Shown in pieces: positions 1-7,452 of a stretch of DNA of 7,452 bases (its first letter is position 1; every line of letters begins with the position of its first letter). The DNA comes from Burkholderiaceae bacterium (GTDB lineage Bacteria > Pseudomonadota > Gammaproteobacteria > Burkholderiales > Burkholderiaceae_C). Both the position numbers and the translations under genes were made by a program. Under the pieces are notes generated by a model. The model worked only from the letters and a program-made list of their open reading frames with translations, had not been told where the DNA came from and searched no databases. The stretch is taken from positions 1 to 7,452 of the forward strand of contig JAOTTZ010000079.1 of assembly GCA_029864165.1 (NCBI GenBank), written 5' to 3'.

Positions 1-2178
<2,178 letters not shown>

Positions 2179-2179
<1 letters not shown>

Positions 2180-3357
2180 TACTGCTGCTCCATCAGCTCA
2201 ACGAAGCGATCGAACAAGTAGCCGATGTCGTGCGGGCCTGGTGAGCCTTCGGGGTGGCCTTGAAAGCCGAACGCCGGCGTGTCGGTACGCGCCAGGCCTT
2301 GCAGCGTGCCATCGAACAGGCTCACGTGTGTGGGCCTCAGCTTGCTTGGTAGCCGCTTGTCGTCCACGGCGAAGCCGTGGTTTTGGCTGGTAATGCTGAC
2401 GCGGCCGCTCTCAAGATCTTTCACCGGGTGGTTGGCGCCGTGATGACCGAACTTCATCTTGAACGTTTTGGCCTCCGAAGCCAGCGCCAGGATTTGGTAG
2501 CCCAGGCAAATGCCGAAGGTAGGCAAGCCGCGCGCCAAGAGCTCGCGCACTGCGCGAGCAGCGTAGTCGCAGGGCTCAGGGTCGCCCGGGCCGTTGCTCA
2601 AGAAAATGCCGTTGGGGGCGAGTTGTAATACATCGGCCGCCGTTGTTTTCGCGGGCACGACGGTGAGTTTGCAGCCGCGGCTGGCGAGCATGCGCAAGAT
2701 GTTGTGCTTGACGCCAAAGTCGAACGCCACCACGTGCAAACGCGGTGCGGTCTGCTCGCCGTAGCCCGGCTTGCCGTCAGGGCTTGTAAGCGACCATTCG
2801 GTTTGCGTCCACGTGTCGGCTTGTGGGGTACTTACTACTTGCGCCAAGTCCAAGCCGGCCATACTGGGCGCCTCTTGGGCTTTGGCCACCGCGGCGGTTT
2901 TGTGCGCCGTAGTGACTGTTTCGCCCAGCGGTAGGGCCATGATGCAACCGCTTTGCGCGCCGCTACTGCGCAAAATGCGGGTCAGCTTGCGCGTGTCGAT
3001 GTCGGAAATCGCCACCACGCCCTGATCTTGCAGGTAAGCGCCTAGCGTGCGTGTTTGGCGGAAGTTCGAGGCCAGAGCGGGCAAGTCCCGGATGACCAAG
3101 CCGGCTACGTGCACTTTCGAAGCTTCGACATCTTCGTCATTGACACCCGTGTTGCCGATGTGCGGATAGGTCAGCGCGACGATCTGGCGGCAATAACTCG
3201 GGTCGGTCAGAATTTCCTGGTAGCCGGTGATAGCGGTGTTGAATACCATTTCGCCCACCGTTTGCCCGGTCGCGCCGACGGAAAAGCCCTGAAAGATACT
3301 GCCGTCCGCAAGCGCAAGCAATGCATGGGGTCGGGGGAGCGACAAAGGCGTCAGCAC
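2179..3357 (-). CDS. carA: Carbamoyl-phosphate synthase small subunit (CarA), glutamine amidotransferase
   Basis: CarA hydrolyses glutamine and passes ammonia to CarB. The 392-residue product is close to the E. coli length (382). Its N-terminal CarA domain contains [30 protein letters not shown] and [10 protein letters not shown]. The C-terminal class I amidotransferase domain starts near residue 207. It shows the oxyanion-region motif LSNGPGDP, the nucleophile in GICLGYQ (Cys284), [23 protein letters not shown], and the rest of the triad in [14 protein letters not shown] (His368, Glu370), so it should be active. The start is GTG at 3355-3357. No in-frame ATG lies nearby, and the match to known CarA begins within the first dozen codons. 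Only a weak AGAG precedes this GTG, whereas a better Shine-Dalgarno sits before an out-of-frame ATG at 3377. TTG at codon 5 is a less likely alternative start. It is first in the operon with carB. Confidence 0.96.
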
Positions 3358-3377
3358 GAGTTTCTCTGGTCTTGCAT
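3351..3377 (-). other. Eight-codon micro-ORF overlapping the carA start
   Basis: On the minus strand an ATG at 3377-3375 follows GGAG with eight bases between. It reads MQDQRNSC and stops at TGA (3353-3351), inside carA codons 2-3. The carA GTG (3357-3355) therefore lies within this ORF in another frame. It could be a leader that couples translation to carA, a chance start, or a sign of a one-base error near the true carA start. The sequence shows the ORF and its ribosome-binding site; any function is inference. Confidence 0.3.
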
Positions 3378-3465
3378 GCGCCCGACTCCGCGTGAGTAGC
3401 AGAAACTCGGATAGGTTCTTGGGGTAGTTTCGCTGAGCGCGAAGTGGTTGCGCAAAGGTCGGCAG

Positions 3466-3494
3466 ATTTTAGCTGAGCCGATTCAAGCAAACAC
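3466..3494 (-). promoter_or_regulatory. Candidate sigma-70 promoter for carAB
   Basis: Read on the minus strand, TAAAAT (3471-3466) is a good -10 hexamer, inside GCTAAAATC. Seventeen bases upstream the -35 position reads GTGTTT (3494-3489), a poor match. Initiation near 3459 would give a leader of about 100 nt before the carA GTG. That leader contains a small hairpin, TTCGC and GCGAA around a 5-nt loop, at 3429-3443. The -10 is supported by sequence and position only. Confidence 0.4.
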
Positions 3495-3509
3495 GCGCCG
3501 GGACTTTTG

Positions 3510-3533
3510 CGACGCATTGGCTGGCGTCGACGC
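3510..3533. repeat. Palindrome in the divergent carA-yccA intergenic region
   Basis: A perfect 10-base palindrome, GCGTCGACGC, spans 3524-3533. CGACGC at 3510-3515 is also complementary to GCGTCG at 3524-3529 across an 8-base gap. The elements lie upstream of both candidate promoters, so they could be an operator. In DNA this GC-rich a chance palindrome is quite possible, and I recognise no known regulator site. Confidence 0.25.
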
Positions 3534-3563
3534 AGTGCGGTAACCCTTGCCTTTGCAGGTTTG

Positions 3564-3593
3564 TTGCACAGGGGGCTACCAGAAAGCTACAAT
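3564..3593 (+). promoter_or_regulatory. Candidate sigma-70 promoter for the yccA-like gene
   Basis: TACAAT at 3588-3593 is a strong -10 within GCTACAATTG. TTGCAC at 3564-3569 lies 18 bases upstream and keeps the TTG of the -35. TTGTTG at 3561-3566 is an alternative with overly long spacing. Transcription would begin near 3600, giving a leader of about 45 nt. Confidence 0.5.
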
Positions 3594-3633
3594 TGCCACT
3601 CTGGGGCGATAACCCACATTTGTTTCTTGCTAC

Positions 3634-3638
3634 GGAGG
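3634..3638 (+). promoter_or_regulatory. Shine-Dalgarno fixing the yccA-like start
   Basis: GGAGG stands six bases before the ATG at 3645. It settles the start in a frame that is open from further upstream, since the upstream candidate start at 3507 has no such site and would add 46 residues unrelated to the family. Confidence 0.8.
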
Positions 3639-3644
3639 TTTTTA

Positions 3645-4340
3645 ATGAACGACAACGTGCAACCCGTCTATACCGGCTACGCTGCGAGTAGTGGCGCGGT
3701 GGCGCAGCGCAACCGCGTTTTGCGCAACACCTATTGGCTGCTGGCGCTATCGATGGTGCCCACCGTGCTCGGTGCGTGGGTGGGGGTGACCACTGGCATC
3801 ACCGCGTCCATGGGAGTGGGGATGAGCTTGATCGTGTTCCTGGGGGGCGCTTTCGCCTTCATGTTCGCGATCGAAAAGACCAAGACAAGTTCCGCCGGCG
3901 TTTACGTGTTGCTGGCATTTACCTTCTTCATGGGGCTGATGCTGTCGCGGCTGGTGGCCCAGATCTTGGGTTTTAGCAACGGAACATCGCTGATCATGAC
4001 TGCATTCGGCGGCACGGCCGTGGTGTTCTTCGCTATGGCGTCGCTTGCTACCGTGATCAAGCGCGACCTCACCACAATGGGCAAGTTCTTGTTCGTCGGC
4101 GCGCTGATCGTATTCGTTGGTTTTATCGTTAGCCCGTTTCTGCAGTCGTCCGCGCTGATGCTAACGCTGTTGGTGTTGTGCTTGGGGGTCTTTTCGGCTT
4201 TCATTCTGTACAACGTCAAGCGCGTGATCGACGGTGGTGAAACGAACTACATCACCGCTACACTAGCCATTTATCTGAGTATTTACAACGTATTTCAGAG
4301 CTTGCTCATGTTGCTGGGTATCTTCGGCGGCGAGGACTGA
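3645..4340 (+). CDS. BAX inhibitor-1/YccA family inner-membrane protein
   Basis: This 231-residue protein consists almost entirely of membrane helices, as expected for the family. Likely segments are near residues 29-49, 57-77, 84-107, 115-137, 146-166, 170-189 and 203-226. Family signatures include AGVYVLLAFTFFMGL, TAFGGTAVVFFAMASLA followed by IKRDLTTMGKFL, and the C-terminal LYNVKRVIDGGETNYI and LAIYLSIYNVFQSLLMLLG. There is no cleavable signal peptide; the soluble N-terminal tail is about 28 residues. In E. coli the relative YccA interacts with the FtsH protease and protects SecY from degradation, and other relatives are proposed to be calcium-leak or pH-sensitive channels. Which role applies here cannot be read from sequence. 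The gene stands alone: it is divergent from carA and convergent with rlmD, with its own candidate promoter. Family assignment is firm; I give no symbol because the family has several paralogues. Confidence 0.93.
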   Translation: MNDNVQPVYTGYAASSGAVAQRNRVLRNTYWLLALSMVPTVLGAWVGVTTGITASMGVGMSLIVFLGGAFAFMFAIEKTKTSSAGVYVLLAFTFFMGLMLSRLVAQILGFSNGTSLIMTAFGGTAVVFFAMASLATVIKRDLTTMGKFLFVGALIVFVGFIVSPFLQSSALMLTLLVLCLGVFSAFILYNVKRVIDGGETNYITATLAIYLSIYNVFQSLLMLLGIFGGED

Positions 4341-4366
4341 GCGCGTTTCACCGTCCCCTCCCCCAG

Positions 4367-4386
4367 CAGGGCCCTTCAGGGCCCTG
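4367..4386. terminator. Hairpin between convergent yccA-like and rlmD, possible bidirectional terminator
   Basis: CAGGGCCC and GGGCCCTG form a perfect 8-bp stem around the loop TTCA. It lies 27 nt after the yccA-like stop and 8 nt past the rlmD stop, where both transcripts need to end. Neither side has a clean T-run (plus side TGTCGTTTC), so intrinsic termination is plausible but not certain. It could instead be a 3'-end stabiliser with Rho-dependent termination. Confidence 0.5.
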
Positions 4387-4393
4387 TGTCGTT

Positions 4394-5749
4394 TCAGTCT
4401 CGGTCGAACACCGCAATACTCTCTACGTGTGCGGTGTGAGGAAACATGTTCACCACACCGGTAGCCGTGCATCGATAGCCGGCCTGATGCACCAGCAACG
4501 CAGCGTCGCGCGCCAGCGTCGCCGGGTTGCAGCTCACGTAAACGATGCGATGCGGCGGCTGCCAACCTGGTGAAGACGCAGCGGTCAAGTCAGCGAGCGC
4601 TTTGACGAGCGCAAGCGCGCCTTCGCGCGGTGGGTCGATCATCCACTTATCCACCGCACCCAGTCCAGCCAAAGCACCCGTAGGCATTTCAGTCAAGTCG
4701 CGCGACTGAAAGCGTGCCTTGTGTTCGAGGCCGTTGCGGTGCGCATTTTCTTCAGCGCGGCGTACGAGCACCGCGCTGCCCTCGATACCCAGCACCGAGC
4801 GCGCCCGCGCAGCCAGTGGCAGCGTGAAATTGCCCAAGCCGCAGAACCAGTCGATTACCGTCTCGCCGGCTTGCACGTCGAGCAAGCGCAGCGCGCGCGC
4901 GACGAGTGCGCGATTGATGTGCGGGTTGACCTGCGTGAAATCGGTAGGTCTGAACGCCAGCGTGATACCGAACTCGGGCAAGGTGTAGCTGAGTTGCCCG
5001 CCACTTTCGTCCAAAGTAGTCACCGTATCGGGTCCTTGGGCCTGCAGCCACCATTGCACGCCGTGCCGTTCGGCAAAGGCACTGAGCCTGGCTCTGTCGC
5101 GCTCTGTCAGCGGTTCCAGGTGACGCAGCACCAATGCGGTGATCGCCTCACCCACCGCCAACTCGATTTGCGGAACGCGGTCGCGTTGGTCCAATGCCCC
5201 GATCAGTGCGCGCAAGGGCATGAGCAGCGCGCTCACGTGCGGCGGTAGCACCGCGCAGCTTTGCATATCGGTCACGTAGCTGGACTTGCGTTCGCGAAAA
5301 CCCACCAGCACCGTGCCCTTCTTGTTCACGTAGCGCACCGACAGCCGCGCGCGATAGCGATAGCCCCAAGCGGGCCCTTCGATGGGACGCAGCAGTTGCT
5401 GTGGTTTGACCTTTCCGATGTGCCACAGCGCGTCTTCCAACGCACGTTGCTTTACCGCAACCTGCGCCGCCGGATGCAAGTGTTGCACCTTGCAGCCACC
5501 ACAGGCGCCCGCATGCAAGCCGAAGTAAGGGCAGCCCGGCGTTACGCGCTGCGCGCTCTCGCGGCGCAGTGACACCAAGAGGGCTTGCTCCCAGTTGTTC
5601 TTGCGATGCGACACACGCGCCTGCACCTGCTCGCCCGGCAGCGCGCCTTCGATAAACACTACCTTGCCTTCGGCGTTGTGGGCCACGCCCCGTGCTTCGA
5701 GGTCTAGCGATTCGACGCTCAGCCATTCGCTTGGGTCGGTCATGGGCAT
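4394..5749 (-). CDS. rlmD: 23S rRNA (uracil-1939-C5)-methyltransferase RlmD
   Basis: RlmD (formerly RumA) transfers a methyl group from S-adenosylmethionine to C5 of U1939 of 23S rRNA, using a [4Fe-4S] cluster to help bind the RNA. The 451-residue product is close to E. coli RlmD (433). An N-terminal TRAM-like domain (about 7-62) is followed by cluster cysteines in [15 protein letters not shown] (Cys73, Cys83, Cys86) and Cys165. The Rossmann methyltransferase core has [10 protein letters not shown], the SAM loop [14 protein letters not shown] (300-313) and IDPPREG (371-377). The nucleophile is Cys407 in [12 protein letters not shown], and Glu443 in HVESIAVF is the usual general base. All key residues are present. 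The close match begins by the second methionine (codon 3), so the start may be 5749 or 5743; neither has a strong ribosome-binding site. The family also contains RlmC and TrmA, but the four-cysteine cluster with a TRAM domain favours RlmD. Confidence 0.95.
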   Translation of the reverse strand: MPMTDPSEWLSVESLDLEARGVAHNAEGKVVFIEGALPGEQVQARVSHRKNNWEQALLVSLRRESAQRVTPGCPYFGLHAGACGGCKVQHLHPAAQVAVKQRALEDALWHIGKVKPQQLLRPIEGPAWGYRYRARLSVRYVNKKGTVLVGFRERKSSYVTDMQSCAVLPPHVSALLMPLRALIGALDQRDRVPQIELAVGEAITALVLRHLEPLTERDRARLSAFAERHGVQWWLQAQGPDTVTTLDESGGQLSYTLPEFGITLAFRPTDFTQVNPHINRALVARALRLLDVQAGETVIDWFCGLGNFTLPLAARARSVLGIEGSAVLVRRAEENAHRNGLEHKARFQSRDLTEMPTGALAGLGAVDKWMIDPPREGALALVKALADLTAASSPGWQPPHRIVYVSCNPATLARDAALLVHQAGYRCTATGVVNMFPHTAHVESIAVFDRD

Positions 5750-5778
5750 CGGGCTTGCGCAGTGTTAACGGGCTCTAG

Positions 5779-5784
5779 ATTATC
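5779..5784 (-). promoter_or_regulatory. Possible -10 element for rlmD
   Basis: GATAAT on the minus strand, within GGGATAATC, lies about 30 bases before the rlmD ATG at 5749. No recognisable -35 is found 16-18 bases upstream. This is the best local candidate but weakly supported. Confidence 0.25.
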
Positions 5785-5793
5785 CCGACCTGC

Positions 5794-6627
5794 TTGGCAG
5801 CTTCTATACAGCCGCCATGGAGGAAAGAAATAGCCGACCTCCAAAGATGCTTCATCAAAGCGTGGACAAGTTCACGCGCAGTGAACGGAAAGGGCGCGGG
5901 GTACCCATACCCCGCACAGCGTTGCAGTGACAGGCGGTGCCGTTCATACAGTTCTTCTGCTTCTTTTGGGCTCTTTGGCCCCCGCGAACGGGGGATTCCT
6001 ATCTTGGCCTACGGCGCGAGCGCACAAGCCGACCCCATTTACTGGAACACATGGACCTCGACCACGGCTGGGACGCTGACTGCACCTGGCGGGCCGGTCG
6101 CCGTGACATTCTCGGGGCCCGCCTTTGGCTATCTCCCTTCATACCCCAGCTGGACGCCAGCGGCAACCTTTGCCGACGGTGCCGTCGTCGACAACGGGCC
6201 GGTTTCATCCAATGGCATCATGCAGCTTCGCGGCGGAACGGGCGCGTTGAACACAGTATCGTTCGCCACGCCTGTTGTGGACCCGGTCATGGCCATCTGG
6301 AGCTTGGGCCAGGGTGGCACCCAGGCGACGTTTGTGTTCAGCGGCGCCACGCCCCCGCTCGTCAGTGGCGGCGCCAGCGCCGAATATGGTGGTTCCACGA
6401 TCGCCGTTTCGAACAGCACGGTTTCAGGCGTCGAGGGAAACGGTACGGTCCAGTTCACCGGAACTTACAGCAGCATTTCTTGGACCAATCCTGTGTTTGA
6501 GAATTGGTACGGTTTCAACGTTGGTATTGCCGCCGCAGTCCCCGAGCCGGGATCGTATTCGCTGATGCTCGCTGGGCTCGGATTGCTGGGCGCAGTGGCT
6601 CGCCGCCGGTCCTCGCCCGCAACGTAG
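5794..6627 (+). CDS. PEP-CTERM sorting domain protein (exosortase substrate), N-terminus uncertain or broken
   Basis: The C-terminus is a textbook PEP-CTERM signal: VPEPGSYS (249-256), a hydrophobic stretch LMLAGLGLLGAV, then ARRRSS. Such proteins are exported by Sec, held in the membrane and processed by an exosortase, which is not in this window. The mature part probably starts at Asp80 (codon 6031) after ASAQA, a good signal-peptidase site. It continues DPIYWNTWTS and is rich in Gly, Ser, Thr and Val, without cysteine, like other secreted beta-rich members. I do not recognise a more specific family. The frame is open from TTG at 5794, with GTG at 5881 as an alternative start. However, residues 1-67 have no hydrophobic signal core and are rich in Arg, Cys and Ser, so they are probably not translated in this frame. 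A hydrophobic core does exist one frame away (see the ORF at 5927). The N-terminus is therefore unresolved; the gene may be frameshifted, mis-sequenced or a pseudogene. Confidence 0.8.
   Translation: MAASIQPPWRKEIADLQRCFIKAWTSSRAVNGKGAGYPYPAQRCSDRRCRSYSSSASFGLFGPRERGIPILAYGASAQADPIYWNTWTSTTAGTLTAPGGPVAVTFSGPAFGYLPSYPSWTPAATFADGAVVDNGPVSSNGIMQLRGGTGALNTVSFATPVVDPVMAIWSLGQGGTQATFVFSGATPPLVSGGASAEYGGSTIAVSNSTVSGVEGNGTVQFTGTYSSISWTNPVFENWYGFNVGIAAAVPEPGSYSLMLAGLGLLGAVARRRSSPAT
5818..5994 (+). other. Structured region upstream of the PEP-CTERM gene, possible RNA leader
   Basis: Several perfect inverted repeats crowd this stretch. H1 pairs TGGAGG (5818-5823) with CCTCCA (5838-5843), which would hide a Shine-Dalgarno-like GGAGG that has no start codon after it. 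H2 pairs GTTCAC (5870-5875) with GTGAAC (5881-5886). H3 pairs GCGGGGTA (5896-5903) with TACCCCGC (5908-5915) around CCCA. H4 pairs CCCCCG (5979-5984) with CGGGGG (5989-5994) around CGAA. In addition GTGAACGG (5881-5888) can pair with CCGTTCAT (5940-5947), with one G-U, enclosing H3 and excluding H2. I recognise no known riboswitch or ncRNA family, and GC-rich DNA yields such repeats by chance, so a functional RNA is only a possibility. Confidence 0.3.
5927..6079 (+). other. Out-of-frame signal-peptide-like ORF, probable true N-terminus of the PEP-CTERM gene
   Basis: From GTG at 5927 this frame encodes 50 residues beginning MTGGAVHTVLLLLLGSLAPA, which looks like a Sec signal peptide. It then runs on as a Pro/Arg-rich shadow of the PEP-CTERM frame and stops at 6077-6079. 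One extra G in the run at 5990-5994 would join it to the main frame, giving ...ANGGIPILAYGASAQA before Asp. The GTG overlaps the TGA (5928-5930) of another short ORF, 5817-5930 (37 codons starting MEERNSRPPK), which I do not recognise. There is no strong ribosome-binding site. Confidence 0.35.
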
Positions 6628-6739
6628 AGGGGATTCAGAACAACCTGCGCAGTTTGCGTGCGCTCAAGCGGGTGGGTAGCCGAAGATAAGCGTAACGTCT
6701 TGGATCGGCGCCGAACCTCGCCGCGCAAATCGACACGAC

Positions 6740-6783
6740 GGCGTGAGTGCTTCACGCCATGGCGAATGTGTCGGCCATGGCGT
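6740..6783. terminator. Overlapping hairpins between convergent PEP-CTERM gene and selD
   Basis: Two perfect stems share bases. GGCGTGA (6740-6746) pairs with TCACGCC (6752-6758) around a 5-nt loop. ACGCCATGGC (6754-6763) pairs with GCCATGGCGT (6774-6783) around a 10-nt loop. The second is the longer stem, and on the plus strand it runs into TTTCG; on the minus strand it lies nine bases past the selD stop. It sits where both convergent transcripts should end, so it may be a bidirectional terminator, although neither strand has a proper U-tract. Nothing else is recognisable in 6628-6791. Confidence 0.4.
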
Positions 6784-6791
6784 TTCGCCTA

Positions 6792-7452
6792 TCACGTCAC
6801 GGTCAAACGCCCCGCCCCGGCTATCACTTCGCCCACCACCGCTGCGCGCTCAAACCCATACTGCTTGAACACCGCCAGTACTTCGTCCACCGCCTCGGCT
6901 GCACACGACGCGAGCAGGCCGCCGCTGGTCTGAGGGTCGGTCAGCAGTGCTCGGTCGATATCGGAAAAGCCTGTGGGCAACGAGACCTCGGCGCCGTATC
7001 CCGCCCAGTTGCGACCCGAAGCGCCGGTGATCATGCCTTGCGCGGCGAGTTCACGCACGGTGGGCAGCAATGGTACCTTGGCCCAGTCGATACGAATCCC
7101 CACCTTGGCGCCGCGAGCGAGTTCGAGCACGTGGCCGGCCAGGCCGAAGCCCGTGATGTCGGTCAGCGCGTGCACACCGGCTAGGGTGGCCAGCTCGGCG
7201 CCGGGTTTGTTGAGCTGGGTGGTGTTGGCAATCATCTGCGCGTAGCCTTCGGCGCTCAGCGCGTCTTTCTTCAGCGCTGCCGAGAGCACGCCGACACCGA
7301 TAGGCTTGCCCAGCACCAGCGCGTCGCCGACCTTCGCGTCGGCGTTGCGCTTGACCTTGCTGGGGTGCACCAAGCCCAGCACCACCAGGCCGTAGATGGG
7401 TTCCACCGAGTCGATGGTGTGGCCACCCGCGATAGGAATGCCCGCCTCGGTA
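6792..7452 (-). CDS. selD: Selenide, water dikinase (selenophosphate synthetase, SelD), N-terminus cut by window edge
   Basis: SelD makes selenophosphate from selenide and ATP, the selenium donor for selenocysteine-tRNA and 2-selenouridine in tRNA. The 219 visible residues are the C-terminal part of a protein of about 350. The frame is open to the right edge and starts in TEAGIPIAGGHTIDSVEPIYG. Further motifs are LVVLGLVHPSKVKRNADA, LGKPIGVGVLSAA, HALTDITGFGLAGH, NWAGYG and DPQTSGGLLAS, all matching SelD. The stop TGA is at 6792-6794. The N-terminal glycine-rich loop and catalytic Cys or Sec with its lysine lie outside the window, so I cannot say whether this SelD is itself a selenoprotein. 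The GTG at 7406 is internal, not a start, because the family match continues upstream of it. No selA, selB or selU lies within the window. The gene is convergent with the PEP-CTERM gene. Confidence 0.95.
   Translation of the reverse strand, partial: TEAGIPIAGGHTIDSVEPIYGLVVLGLVHPSKVKRNADAKVGDALVLGKPIGVGVLSAALKKDALSAEGYAQMIANTTQLNKPGAELATLAGVHALTDITGFGLAGHVLELARGAKVGIRIDWAKVPLLPTVRELAAQGMITGASGRNWAGYGAEVSLPTGFSDIDRALLTDPQTSGGLLASCAAEAVDEVLAVFKQYGFERAAVVGEVIAGAGRLTVT

Noticed and set aside
3507..3644. Longer start for the yccA-like gene (46 extra residues)
   Set aside because: The extra segment does not resemble the family, covers the likely promoter, and has no ribosome-binding site, whereas GGAGG precedes the ATG at 3645.
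5881..5947. Known riboswitch (for example cyclic di-GMP) upstream of the PEP-CTERM gene
   Set aside because: The conserved core sequences I know for those classes are not visible; only the pairing pattern is suggestive.
5760..5960. Sigma-54 promoter (-24/-12) for the PEP-CTERM gene, as reported for some members of this class
   Set aside because: I found no GG and GC pair with the required spacing in a TGGCAC-N5-TTGC-like context.
7404..7406. GTG as the selD start
   Set aside because: The SelD match (GGHTIDS) continues upstream of it in frame to the window edge, so it is an internal valine.

Overview
The window looks like a piece of a betaproteobacterial chromosome, most likely Burkholderiales. 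The composition is GC-rich, and the CarA/CarB, YccA-type and RlmD proteins read like the versions I know from that order. An exosortase-sorted (PEP-CTERM) protein and a selenophosphate synthetase also fit. The lineage is inferred from recalled protein sequences, since no database search was possible.

Layout from left to right. (1) Positions 1-3357, minus strand: the carbamoyl-phosphate synthetase operon carA-carB, transcribed right to left. carB is cut by the left edge after 726 codons, and the two genes overlap by one base (TAATG). (2) Positions 3358-3644: a divergent intergenic region with candidate promoters for carA (minus) and the yccA-like gene (plus). It also holds an eight-codon micro-ORF whose stop lies inside the first codons of carA. 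(3) Positions 3645-4340, plus strand: a seven-helix BAX inhibitor-1/YccA family membrane protein. A strong hairpin follows, lying between it and the convergent rlmD. (4) Positions 4394-5749, minus strand: rlmD, the iron-sulfur 23S rRNA m5U1939 methyltransferase. (5) Positions 5750 to about 6030: a stretch with no convincing gene but several inverted repeats. It leads into (6) a plus-strand PEP-CTERM protein ending at 6627. Its mature part and sorting signal are clear, but its signal peptide is not in the same reading frame. (7) Positions 6628-6791: a convergent gap with two overlapping, mutually exclusive hairpins. (8) Positions 6792-7452, minus strand: the C-terminal part of selD, cut by the right edge.

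The genes do not form one pathway. carAB supplies carbamoyl phosphate for pyrimidines and arginine, rlmD modifies ribosomes, selD makes the selenium donor, and yccA is linked in E. coli to FtsH-dependent membrane protein quality control. The PEP-CTERM protein is a predicted surface or matrix protein whose sorting enzyme is not in the window. I see no mobile element, CRISPR array, tRNA or rRNA, and no clear new multi-gene system. The least ordinary part is about 5818-6080, where a structured leader and a frame problem at the start of the PEP-CTERM gene coincide.
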